This document shows positions 11,745-22,968 of a stretch of 64,000 nt of DNA, in pieces. The position numbers and the translations under genes were made by a program. Location: assembly GCA_030015575.1 (NCBI GenBank), contig CM057339.1, positions 778,302,809-778,366,808 on the forward strand, in the 5' to 3' direction. The stretch is from Agapanthus africanus. Lineage: Eukaryota; Streptophyta; Magnoliopsida; Asparagales; Amaryllidaceae. How positions within the stretch are numbered: the stretch's first letter is position 1; the number at the start of each line of letters is the position of its first letter. Below the pieces are notes generated by a model that saw only the letters and a list, made by a program, of their open reading frames with translations, searched no databases and was not told where the DNA came from.

Positions 11745-13155
11745 TGTTCATATCAGAATTTTGCATTATTATATCGCCCATTCTTAATCATATTACAAAT
11801 AAATAGGTGCTTTTGATCCATATCTGCTAAATAGTTGCAGATTACAGGTTCTCAGATCATTACAGTGAAATTCATGAAACGACGCTACAAATGTGAGAAT
11901 ACGACCAACAATAGATGAATCCATATGATGCCGCCTACCAGTTTAAGGAACAAACGGATATTAGTAGACAGTTCAATGCACAAAGTATAAGGGCAGCACA
12001 GGATTAAAGACTTCAACGCGAAGCCTACGGCAAAAAGTCCACAACATTATACACTGTGGAAATCTGGAAAAAAATAGAAGATATTCTGTGGAACCAAGTG
12101 AAGAAAACAAAAGGAAAATGCAACATGAAGCAATCCTAGAAGTTTGAGCCAGAGATCCTACTAATTGGCCACGGAACCGCGGCCAAACATGGCTTTCTGC
12201 CGCGGAACTGCGGCCGTGCAACGCACGTGTCGGTGCACGTGTCGGTGGGCGTTGGTGTTTTGACCCGGCTTTCTTAGGGTAGTTTTGTAAATTCAAATAT
12301 GGATCAGATGTAAAATCTAGGGTTTCTCCTATCTATAAATAGGAGAGCCGAAAGCCTAATTAGGCATGCCCCTTTTTATTTTCTAGATCTAAATTTTAAT
12401 TTCATTGTAATCGTTGAAGAGGTATCGATAAAGAAAGTTTCTTTTTCTATCTTGCATTTTTTTATCTGAATTTAATTTTTGCAATATTTTTTATCTGTCT
12501 TTTATTATCTGCAATTTAGATAGCCTTTTAAAATAAAAATTATAAAAATGAATTCTTTTGTCACTTTCCTAAAGAGTGAGTAATTCCTCACTTGTTAGGG
12601 TTAGGATAAGGAAGGTTTGAGAGAAGGAAATCTCTCTCACTCTTTTCCTTACCCCTATAATTTAAATTAATATGGAATCTATTTAAATTAACCACACACC
12701 GCTCACTGCGGCACCCTATCCTACAAGATAGCGGTGATTCCCTAGTTAGACCGGTTGTGGTTGATTTAAATAGAGGTTAGGGCTAAGAGTTAAGAAAGGA
12801 CAGACAATGACCAAAAGGAAGAAACTAAGTTTCTTCCTAGTCGTGCTAATCCCCTTTGTTGACTATTACCCTAACACCTATATTCTTAACTAAGGCAAGG
12901 AAAGATGTGAATAGAATTCTTATTCTAAACTAACCTAATCCTAACCCTAGCAAGCCTTTAAATCAATTGAATCTCATTCTTAGATTTTAAAACAAAACCG
13001 ACCAAAAATAGGACTTAACTCGTTAGAACTTAAAGACAATAACACCATTTCCCTGTGGACCGACCCGTACTCAACCGGCTAGCTACCAAGCGGCACCGTC
13101 TTTATTGCGGTAAATTTAAACTTTAAACGCATACGCAAAAAATCTCCAACAATCA
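11745..13155 (+). repeat. Athila 5' LTR
   Basis: The LTR starts TGTTCATATCAG and ends CAACAATCA. It holds two GC-rich dyads at about 12,168-12,184 and 12,198-12,216 (CCGCGGAACNGCGG type) and a TATA-box dyad at 12,325-12,346. The AT-rich downstream half probably includes the R and U5 parts. Confidence 0.93.
12325..12346 (+). promoter_or_regulatory. Probable Athila LTR TATA box inside a dyad
   Basis: TATAAATA at 12,334-12,341 sits between 8-bp arms TCTCCTAT and ATAGGAGA. In the 3' LTR (23,538-23,559) the whole 22 bp is a perfect palindrome. Promoter function is inferred from the TATA sequence and LTR position. Confidence 0.55.
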
Positions 13156-13157
13156 AA

Positions 13158-13175
13158 TGGCGCCGTTGCCGGGGA
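13158..13175 (+). other. Athila primer-binding site
   Basis: TGGCGCCGTTGCCGGGGA lies two bases inside the 5' LTR. This is the site usual for Athila-type elements, which I recall as complementary to tRNA-Asp. Confidence 0.88.
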
Positions 13176-14326
13176 AATGGTAGTTTTTTTTTGTAATTTC
13201 GGGTTAATTAAAAAATTGAAAAATATAAAAATTGAAAAAATTAAAATAAAAAAAAAACTGAAAAGAATCTTGTTCTTTTTGATCGGTTTTTGTGCGAATT
13301 GTGCAGGAACGGAAGACAGACTGATTCAGATTTCGAGCAAGCCCAGTGAACAAATCAAGAAACAGAGGATCTGAACAAACAGAGGAGAACCACAACAGCA
13401 AACAGAAAATTTTTGACGGCTTGATCCAACCGAACCACCACTGAACCGCGGCTAAAGTAGGGGTTTGACCGCGGAACCGCGGTCAAATTGCTGACGTCAG
13501 CAAATGGATTTATCTGTAAGTATTTTTGTCTTCTCTTCTACTCCCTGAACTCCACTGAAAAATTTTCCTGCAGGGTTCTTTGTGCAAAACTTTTTCTCCC
13601 TCTTCAATAAATCATTTTGTGCAGGATTCTTTGCGCCGCAAATAAAAAGAAATTTTTTTTGGCAAGTGTTTTAGATTTTGTGTGTTAATTGCTTTGCATA
13701 TTTAAAACGGAATTTAAGGGGCTATAACACCAATCCAGATTGGGTGGGGATTTCATTACCCTTCCTAAAACCCCAAAAATCACAAAAAGCATATGCATCA
13801 CCCTCGAGTTAATTAAAAAGTATCTAGACTCAGCCAATTAAGGACTTTCGCGCTCATTAGGACAGAGAAAGGTTGTGGGCATTCAGTAGTTTATCTAAAC
13901 CTGACTTTTTGGTGCCTAGACTAGACAAGTGAGAAAGGTAACTTTAAAAGGCCCGTCTTACGGTGATTTGTGAGCGGAACCCTCCTTTCTTCACTTGTGC
14001 TTACCTGACCATAATTGACGGTGAAGAGGCGATTTGAGGGATATCTTACAACTTGTCGGTTTGGACTACTTAGGAGCAGTCTAGTTGACCTAGGAGACCC
14101 TAGCTCTAGACTTGATTGTGCATGTTTAAATTGTGATTGCTTGAAAGTGTGTCGTAGTTCCTTACAAAATCTTTTGCAAAACTCTTTATAAAAAAACAAA
14201 ATTTTTACAAAAACTTGCCATTTGTTGCTAGAATTCCATTGCACCCAACTTTCACCCACATTTTCCCCATTGACGTTTTCTTACCCTCACATTCGATGTT
14301 TGACTACACTACACCTCTTTTAGTGT
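13176..14326 (+). other. Athila leader, non-coding
   Basis: About 1.15 kb between primer site and gag. It contains a T-rich/A-rich stretch near 13,185-13,260, two back-to-back palindromes at 13,464-13,503 and no convincing reading frame. Confidence 0.7.
13464..13503. repeat. Two adjacent perfect palindromes in Athila leader
   Basis: 13,464-13,487 has arms TTTGACCGCGG and CCGCGGTCAAA around AA. It is followed without a gap by the 16-bp palindrome TTGCTGACGTCAGCAA at 13,488-13,503. The second contains TGACGTCA, a bZIP-type core. Confidence 0.92.
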
Positions 14327-16200
14327 ATGTCCGGTTGGACTAGGGACACTAGTGCCCGTTTATTCCGTGTCTCATTAGTCTCTACTGACAACGCGTTCGA
14401 CTCCGAAGTCGAAACTCCATCCACTTCTTTTTCATCTTTACCTTCATCTTCACATTCATTATCTTCTAAAGAGATGTCAGGATTCAATCCTAACAACCCT
14501 TTACCTACCTCGGGACTGATTCCGCCTCAACTGGGTATGAATAACCCACAACACCCTCCTGTTGAAGCGCCACAGCGAATCACGCTCCAGGATCGTTTCT
14601 ATCCCACCCGTTCCGCACTTCCTACTCGTCTTTCACTTCCGCCGGCTAATGGGGATAATTTCGAAATTAAGCCCCACTTCATCAACATGTTGCCCAAATT
14701 TCACGGGCTGGAATCCGAAAATGCCTATATCTTCATTAACAAATTCCAGAATGTTTATGCAATGATGAAGACCACCCAACTTTCCGATGATACTATAAGG
14801 CAACGAGTCATTCTCTTCACTCTATGTGACCTAGCTGAAAAGTGGCTATATAGTACTGCATCGCATTCTATAAACAATTGGGAAGAGTTTGTTAAGGCAT
14901 TTCTTAAAAAGTTTTACCCACATCACAAGACCACGAGAATTCGTAATGAAATTAACCAATTTTCCTAGTTTCCTTCCGAACCTTTTTGGAAGTGTTTCGA
15001 ATGATTTAAAGACCTTCTTATTCAGTGCCCTCATCACGGTATTGAGAGATGGCAACTTTGCTAAACTTTATACGAAGGACTGAAACCAGCAACTAAGCAG
15101 TTGTTGGAAACCATTTGTCAAGGTCACTTCCTAACCAAATCTGATGAGTAAGCTTGGCAATTTCTCGACGATCTTGCTGAACAAACACTTCAGTAGGAAA
15201 GCACTAGACAGACCACTTCATCCACTTCATCCGGTTCGTCTAGGGCAGGTGTTCATCAACTTGATATGTCAATTGCAATGAAAGCAGAAATGGCAGCAAT
15301 TACACGAAAATTAGAAGCAATTGAGAGCAAATTCTCATTGCCTTCTCCTGCCCCCGCTTTACCCCCTCGCACTATATACGCCTATTGTTCCGATTCGTCC
15401 CATTTGACCGAAGAGTGTCCTTACAACCCACCTGCTCAATGACAGGATCAAGTCAATGCTGCTTTTCAGCAAAGACAAAGAGATGATCCATACTCTTCAA
15501 CTTACAATCCTGGTTGGAGGAACTACCCCAATTTTGCTTGGAATCAAAATAAAAAACAATTCCAAAGCAACAATTTCCAGAGGGCTCCTCCTCAACAACA
15601 AGCCCCTCAACAAATTCAATATCAGCAACCGTTCCAACCCCAAACTTACCAAAATCAAATGAACAATTTTGCACCCAACAACTCTTTTCCTCAAATCAAT
15701 TTTGTTCTACCAAATAACGATAAGGTTTCCTCGCTAGAACGAAGTCTGGATGCTTTTTTAAAACAATCAACTCAATCCTCAGCCAACATCCGGTCTTCCA
15801 TTCAGTCTTTGGTGCAACACACTCACATGGGCAAAACATCAAAACCATTGAAGCTCAAATTGCACAACTGAATGCTGCTTTAAGCGAGCGAGAGAAGGGG
15901 AAGCTTCCATCTCAACCACTGCCAAATCCTGGTCACCCACAAAATGCACATGTTTCTCATGAACAACAAAACCATAATGTGAGTGCCGTGACTACATTGA
16001 GATCTGGAAGGATGTTGCACAACAATGTTGGCACTAATGATGACACCCCGGCCGCCGCTTCTTCTTCTTCATCATCTTCAGAGCCTATTCTCCATTCTTC
16101 ACAAGGCTCTACTTCTTCTGCTGTTCCGAACGGACCCATATCTCACTCCACGAAAACACCAGCACTGGGATCCGTTCCAACTCCGCAATCTCCTCCATAA
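14327..16200 (+). pseudogene. gag: Athila gag pseudogene
   Basis: The frame starting MSGWTRDTSARL at 14,327 gives 213 codons with the gag core (RITLQDRFYPTR, then FHGLESENAYIFINKFQ and ILFTLCDLAEKWLYS), then a stop at 14,966. Homology continues past it, with further stops, to a degraded CCHC zinc knuckle near 15,385 (CSDSSHLTEEC; the first cysteine is missing), a Q/N/P-rich tail and, after a shift near 15,830, the VTTLRSGRML segment near 15,990 typical of the Athila gag-protease link. Role in a live element: nucleocapsid assembly. Stops and at least one frameshift make it non-functional. Confidence 0.85.
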
Positions 16201-16264
16201 ACATTGGACTCAACCAATTTTTAAAATATTCCATTTCCAAACAGGTTGAGATCCAATAAACAAA

Positions 16265-16978
16265 ATCCACAAATGGAGAAAATTGTGGAGTTATTTAAAC
16301 AGGTTAGCATTAAAATTCCTCTCTTGGATACAATCCAATAAGTCTCTTCTTATGCTAAAATCTTTAAGGACTTATGCACCAAGAAGAGGAAATCACAGGT
16401 ACCTAAGAAAGTTTTCTTGGGTAGTGCAGTAAGTGATGCTCTTACCCAACCTTTACCTCAAAAAACGAAAGGACCCTGGCTTTCCTACAATTTCAATAAC
16501 TATGGGGGATAAGAACATCAACCGCGCACTTTTAGATCTTGGTGCCAGTGTTAACCTTCTTCCTTATTCAGTATATGAGCAATTAGGCGTTGGAGAGCTG
16601 AAATCCACACATTGTACTCTCCAAATGGCCGACCGATCCATCACCCATCCTAGGGGTGAGTTAGAGAATGTGTTGATTAAAGTAGGGGACTTCATATTTC
16701 CCATTGATTTCATTGTTATGGACATACAACCTGTAGCTAACCCCCGGAGTCAAATTCCGGTGATACTTGGTCGACCATTCCTTGCAACTTCTAATGCGGT
16801 GATCAACTGTCGAAATGGTTCGATGAACCTATCTTTTGGAAATATGACAATTGAACTCAACATTTTTAAGTTGGGGAATCAGCCCTCAGAACCTAGTGCT
16901 AATATACTTGATGTTTGCTCGATCCAAGAGATCACCCAGGAGGACTGTGAAATTTCTGCTCGATCACAACAATTTTGA
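16265..16978 (+). pseudogene. pro: Athila aspartic protease region
   Basis: The segment reads from the conserved IPLLDTIQ...SSYAKIFKDLC stretch into an open frame 16,433-16,978 with the active-site region ALLDLGASVNLLPYSVYEQL; the catalytic Asp codon is at 16,535. The Athila lineage uses DLG where most proteases have DTG/DSG. A downstream ILGRPFLATSNAVI segment is the second half of the protease fold. Function: cleavage of the polyprotein. One stop lies upstream (near 16,340) and a stop ends the frame at 16,976. Confidence 0.85.
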
Positions 16979-16987
16979 CGCACTAGT

Positions 16988-18261
16988 GTGTTCCTCCTTG
17001 ATTCTGATACTGCTTTCACGCCCGATAATGATTACGAGTGTTTCACTTTCACGAACAATCTTGAACAATCACTACCCGTGTTTGAATCGTTTGAATTTTC
17101 GGATGAGTTAGCTGAACCATCCGACTCGGTTGTTTACACTCGTTTTGAACCTCTGTTGGAATCCTTCAAGTTTGAGACAATTTCACCGATTTTACCTTCA
17201 ATTGTTTCGCCTCCAACACTTGAACTCAAGCTATTGCCATCTCACCTTAAATACGCTTACTTAGATGAGAATGAGACCCTTCCTGTTATCATCTCGGCTT
17301 CTCTAGCCCCCAAGCAAGAGAAAGCCCTTTTAACGGTCTTGCAAAGCAATTGGCAAGCTTTTGGCTGGACTATGGTGGACATCAAGGGGATTAGTCCCCT
17401 AATTGTTGAACATCATATTCATATGATGGATGATACCAAGCCAGCAAGTGATCCACAGAGACGACTCAACCCAGTAATGAAGGAGGTTGTTAAAAAGAAG
17501 ATCGTAAAATGTCTTGATAGTGGTATCATTTACCCTATCTTTGATAGCCAGTGGGTTAGCCCCATTCACGTTGTCCCAAAAAAATCAGGCATAACGGTCA
17601 TAACTAATGAGACGAATGAGTTAATACCTACTCGCACCCAAACTGGGTGGCGAGTGTGCATCGATTATAGAAAACTCAACGCCGCGATACGGAAAGACTA
17701 CTTTCCATTACCTTTTATTGACCAAATGCTAGAACGATTGGCTGGGCATGAATTTTATTGCTTTTTGGATGGCTAATCCGGCTATAATCAAATTCCCATC
17801 GCCGAAAAGGACCAAGACAAGACCACATTCAGTTGTCCTTTCAGTACGTTTGCTTACCATCGCATGCCCTTTGGGTTATGCAATGCACCCGCTACCTTCC
17901 AGTGGTGTATGATGGGTATTTTTTTAGACATGGTGGAAAAATTCTTGGAGATCTTCATGGATGATTTCTCTATTTTCGGCGACTCCTTTGATGAGTGTTT
18001 GCTATATATAGACGCAGTCTTTACCCGGTGTAAGGATAAGAACCTTACTTTAAATTGGGAGAAGTGCTAATTTATGGTACGAGAAGGTATTGTCTTAGGA
18101 CATATCATCGACAAAACGACATTGAGGTAGATAAAGCTAAGATTGAAGTCATTTCCAATCTCCCTCCTCCCAAATGCGTCAGAGACATTCGAGCTTTCCT
18201 TGGCCATGCCGGTTTCTATAGACGGTTCATCAAGGATTTAGCAAGATTGCTAGACCCTTGA
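16988..18261 (+). pseudogene. pol: Athila reverse transcriptase, broken
   Basis: The frame 16,988-17,776 carries the RT entry region (SDPQRRLNPVMKEVV, SQWVSPIHVVPKKSG, WRVCIDYRKLNAAIRKD) and ends in a stop that replaces the tyrosine of the usual GYSGYNQI motif. The same frame resumes at 17,777 with MPFGLCNAPATFQ and the catalytic FMDD at 17,954-17,965, then stops at 18,068. A shift near 18,105 leads to the thumb (AFLGHAGFYRRFIKDLA). Function in a live element: copying RNA to DNA. At least two stops and a frameshift disable it. Confidence 0.9.
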
Positions 18262-18780
18262 CTCTTTTGCTGGCCAAGGACACCACATTTAATTTTGACT
18301 CGAGCTGCATAAAGGCGTTCGAGTCTTTGAAAAACTCACTTACTTCCGCTCCCATTCTTTCGTCTCCTGACTGGACGCATCCATTTGAAATTATGTGCGA
18401 TGCATCTGATTTTGCCATTGGTGCTGTCCTTGGACAGCGCATCAATAAGATGCCGCATGTAATTTATTACGCTAGCCGAACCTTGAACGTGTCCCAATTA
18501 AATTACACAACAACCGAGAAGGAATTCTTAGCTGTTGTGTTTCCATTAAAAAAGTTCAGGCTCTATTTAATCTGCTCTCCAGTCATCGTATAAACTGACA
18601 ATTCAGCTCTTCGCCATCTTTTTGCGATGAAGGATGCTAAATCTCGGCTGATACGTTGGATCCTTTTACTACAAGAGTTTGACCTTGTCATTAGAGACAA
18701 AAGAGGATGCGAAAACGTAGTCGCCGACCATCTTTCACGCCTTCCTTCTTCGCCAACGCTTCAAATTCCTATAAAAGATA
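18258..18780 (+). pseudogene. pol: Athila RNase H domain, broken
   Basis: The frame at 18,258-18,593 includes APILSSPDWTHPFEIMCDAS with the first catalytic Asp, then YYASRTLNVSQLNYTTTEKE with the catalytic Glu. A stop at 18,591-18,593 is followed in phase by TDNSALRHL (third Asp) and VVADHLSRLP, the usual end of the domain. It degrades the RNA strand during reverse transcription. Confidence 0.88.
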
Positions 18781-20100
18781 TTTTTCCAGATGAGCAGCTC
18801 TTGACTGTATCATGCGAACCTTGGTTCACAGATATTGTGAGTTATTTGGCCACCGGACTTATACCAAATAAATGGTCGAATCGGGACAGACTTTGATTCT
18901 TATCTCAGGTAAAAAAATTTTACTAGGATGAACCTTATCTATTCAAATACTGTCCCGACCAAATCATTCGTCGGTGTGTCCCCGACAATGAATTTAAGAG
19001 CGCGCTGTCATTCTGCCACGATCAAGCATGTGGCGGGCATTTTGGTCCTAAAAAGACAGCTTGCAGTGTGGCTTCTACTAGCCATAACTTTTTAAAGACG
19101 CACATGATTACTGCAAGTCATGCTCCCGGTGCCAACACTTGGGCCGGATATCTAGGAGAAACGAAATGCCGCTCCAACCAATATTGGTTGTTGAAATTTT
19201 TGATGTTTGGGGGATAGGCTTTATGGGACCGTTTCCCAATTCTTTTGGGAACGTGTATATTCTCCTCGCTGTTGACTATGTTTCTAAGTGGGTCGAGGCT
19301 GTGCCCATCCGGACTAATGACAACAAGGTTGTCGTTAGATTTCTCAAAGAAAATATTTTTTCTCGGTTTGGGCACCCCCGCGCAATCATCAGCGATAATG
19401 GAACTCATTTCTGTAATAGGACTTTCGAGTCCTTAATGCGGAAATATTCCATTAATCACAAGCTATCAACGCCCTATCATCCCCAAACATGTGGGAAAGA
19501 CGAGATTTCAAATCGGCAAATTAAACAGATATTGGAGAAAACGGTTTCCAAAACCATAAGGATTGGTCTCTGAAACTTATTGACGCCCTTTGGGCATTTC
19601 GAACTGCCTGTAAGACCGATTTTGGCATGTCTTCGTATAGGCTTGTTTATGGAAAGGCTTGACACCTTCCAGTCAAAATTGAGTATCGAGCATTTTGGGC
19701 AATAAAAGAGTTGAATTTGTCTCTAGGAGATGCAGGCAGCCATAGAAAGCTGCAATTGAATGAATTGAACGAGCTTCGGGATGAAGCTTACGAGAACGCG
19801 GTTTTTGTCAAAAACCGAACGAAGGTGTTTCACGATAAATACCTTATGCGCAAAACTTTCAAACCTGGTCAACAGGTTTTACTTTACGACACCCGGTTAC
19901 ATTTCCATCCTAGCAAGCTCAGATCTCAATGGAAAGGGCCATTTTTGGTACGCACCGTATATCCGCACGGTGCAGTCGACTTAGAGAATCCGGAGGACGG
20001 TTCACTATTTAAAGTAAACGGACATAGACTTAAACCGTTCCTCACCGTGGACCCTTCGGAGGAGCTCCTGCTTTTGCAGGAGCCGATTTACGTTGACTGA
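18781..20100 (+). pseudogene. pol: Athila integrase, broken
   Basis: A degraded HHCC zinc region lies at about 19,005-19,140 (CHDQACGGHFG, then a CKSCSRCQ-like segment after a shift). The core frame 19,139-19,573 shows the catalytic triad in context: [22 protein letters not shown] and [11 protein letters not shown] (the last usually GQVEVSNR). The C-terminal frame 19,711-20,100 contains FKPGQQVLLYDTRLHFHPSKLR and GPFLVRTVYPHGAVDLENP, the Athila integrase tail, and ends in a natural stop. Function: insertion of the DNA copy into the genome. Several stops and shifts separate the pieces. Confidence 0.9.
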
Positions 20101-20595
20101 TCTTCCTCCATCTACTTCTAAATTTCGGTTATCCAGTCATAAACAATGGAAACACTGTTTCAAATAAGTTTGGGAGTATGTATCACTTGTTATTATATAA
20201 AAACAAAATAAAAATAAAATAAAATAAAATTTTAGGGGTAATTTTGTAAATTTTTAGTTTTAATAAAAAAATAAATATAAAAATAATTTTTTTTATTTAC
20301 AAATAAATTCCTCTTTTTAAGAGGACCTTTTCTCAAATAACCAAAACACCCCCTATAAATAGAAACCGACCCCTCTCTGCATTTTACCAAACCCTAAAGT
20401 ATTCCTCTCTGAAAATCCTAGCCGCCGCAGCAGCCAGAGCAAGGAGATCGCCCCGCCGCGTTTCCGCCGCCAGTGCCCCTATTCGGCCGTGCTTCCGCCG
20501 CTCACTACTGTCTTCTCCCTCTGAAAACTTCAGAGGAGGTTTGCATTCTCTGATTCTCTCTGTTAAACTTTTTAGAAATATTATGCACTTTTCTG

Positions 20596-21552
20596 ATGGC
20601 ACCCACTTTGCAATTTGAGAGGGACTTTTCCCAAATCTTTGCACACACGATCTACGGTAGCTATTTCGGTGAAGAGATCCGAAGGCGAGAGTGGAATTTC
20701 TTACTTTTTAACCTTCCAAACTCCTTCGCGCTTTCGGATCTCGTCACTCGATTTTATGAGTGTATGGAGGAAGGTTGCCTCTCACAACATGGTTATATTA
20801 GGCTAATTTGGGGTGATAGCGAAATAATAATCGATAGGGACTTCATCCATGAAGTCACTTTAATACCTATATTACCTACTCATGACCAACCCCTCTAATT
20901 CGAAGATTACTTACCCTTGATAGGTAATGATTGTTCGAGGGAGCCACGTAAGGGCATCCAGGCTAGGACCCTCTTTGCGAATGTACTCACTGTGTGCCGT
21001 TGGGCACAAAATAACATTTTTTGTAGTTCGCACAATACTATATTTTTCACACCGTCCCTTCATATCGTGCACACCTTGATGACTAGGAACCCCAGTTATG
21101 ATATGTGTACGGTATTACTTCACTCCATTGGTGCGGGCAAAAGGGCTACCAATTATCCATGCCCTATGTTGGTGACACAACTGTGTCGCCATGTCCTCCC
21201 TGTGGAGGAATTTGAGTTTCATATGCATGGAGGTATCCTCATTAGACCTCTTATTGAGGTCATATCCACGTCCTACACATGCTTAAATGATGTATGGTCG
21301 CGCACTGAGCCGGCTGAGGATGTACCCGCCACGACACCCAGCTCCAGCTCGACCGCGAGCGAGGAAGAACTTACCCCTGCAGCACATGCACGTTTACTTA
21401 GGAAAGTCACTAGGGGGATAGACAAATTGATAGGGATGGTGACCAACCTAGATCAACGAGTGACAGAAATAGAGCACGGTATGACCACCCTGCTGGCGAG
21501 AGAAGAACGTTCCCGTTCACGTTCAAGGGAAAGGCGAGGCCATGAGCAGTGA
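20596..21552 (+). pseudogene. Athila third ORF (env position), one internal stop
   Basis: A frame from MAPTLQFERDFSQIF (20,596) runs to a stop at 20,896 and continues in phase from 20,899 to 21,552, so the parent ORF was about 318 codons. It contains GIQARTLFANVLTVCRWAQ and a cysteine-bearing LVTQLCRHVLP stretch that recall the domain often labelled putative plant transposon protein, then a Ser/Thr/Glu-rich linker, a likely coiled coil (RLLRKVTRGIDKLIGM...) and a basic Arg/Ser-rich tail. Athila elements have an ORF here that has been called env-like. I see no signal peptide or clear membrane segment, so an envelope role is not supported. Its function is unknown. Confidence 0.7.
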
Positions 21553-22953
21553 GGGCACTGCTTTTGATAAGTTTGGGGGTGGAGGTGGTTTGTAAATAGT
21601 TATCATTGCATTGCATATTTTAATTTTTTGTATATATTTGTTTCTTCTTTCTTTGCATATTTAATTCCGCATTGCATCCTTATAAAAAAATATAAAAATT
21701 AAAAAATTAAAAAAAATATAAAAATAAAATCAAATAAAAAATTGAAATTTTTTAAAATTATAAAAATTTAAAATTTCAATTTTGGCTATATTTGACTTAA
21801 GTTCGATAAGATGGTTGACTAGCTAGGAAAAACTAGATCCTAAACTTAATAAATTAAAAACCCCTAAAAATAATCTTTCTTAAAGTTTAACGGTAGAAAA
21901 TATATGGCCTTGTAGTTTATTTAGAAATAGGTCAATTTTGAGTTCAGTTCTTGGGTTAAGTCAAAATAAGGGAAGAGTATTGAATTTTTATTTGAAGTGT
22001 AAGTCTGAAAAATAATTCTGAACCTTAAGTCTAAATTCTGAAAATATATACCCTACAACTAGCACATACACGCACCTTGAAACTTGGAATAGTAGAGGAT
22101 ACCTTGAAATGCTCTTGATTAAAATCCTTAGTATGAAGGGAAATAAAATAAAAATACAAGAGTGAATAAAGAGATAAAAAAATGAACACTGGTTTTGTAA
22201 TTACTTAAGGCTGCATAAATAAAAAAATTATAGCAAGGGTGCTTTATCACCTAGTACCTTAGACCAACTGGTTTGGGAGTCACTGCTAAAGCCTTAGGTA
22301 TTACAAGACGAAGAATTACACCTAAATGCGCGAACAAGTTTTGTAATCGGCCGTTTGTACCTCAAGAAGTATTAATGATCGCGTGAAGAATGGGTGAGCT
22401 ATTTCAACTAAAATTCACAAACTAAAAGTACTTTGGACGATGGACAAGAGTATGATAGCTTGAATTGAATTTCCAAATGTAGGGGTGATAATCACACACA
22501 TGTAGAGGTATATGATTGGGGTTTGGATGGAAGATAGGAATGAAAGATAGGGCTTATATTTCAGTAGAAAAGATAAAAATTCCTAAGTTGAGATGGAACC
22601 TTAGAAGGAAAATTCAAAAAATGCTGAAAGCTTAAAAAATTTGCAGAATATATACAATCTTAAGTTAAATGAAAAGCAAGCGTGAAAAATATGGGTTGAT
22701 GATTTCTAAGTTGAATATAATAGAATTTCTTGCTAGAACACTGAATTGAAGAATGAGAGTCAAAAGGCCAAATTGATTGGATTTTGTGGGTAGTATCCGC
22801 TGAAATCCCTCAGAAGACAACACTCCTCCTACTAGGGACACCTAGAGGTTTAACGGCTTGTTGCACGAGCTCAGTGCACTCGCGTTCCCTGCGAAAGTGA
22901 GGTTAGGATTTTGTTGAGAATAAAAATGGTTTTGCTCGAGACGAGCAAAAGAT
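21553..22953 (+). other. Athila 3' untranslated region
   Basis: A strongly A/T-rich 1.4 kb between the third ORF and the purine tract, with A/T runs near 21,685-21,780. I see no gene in it. Confidence 0.7.
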
Positions 22954-22968
22954 AAGTTTGGGGGTATT
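22954..22968 (+). other. Athila polypurine tract
   Basis: AAGTTTGGGGGTA just before the 3' LTR is the typical Athila/Tat tract. A similar AAGTTTGGGGGTGG also follows the third ORF at about 21,570. Confidence 0.88.

Noticed and set aside
20596-21552. True envelope gene making Athila an infectious-type virus
   Set aside because: No signal peptide, membrane anchor or cleavage site is visible in the readable parts.
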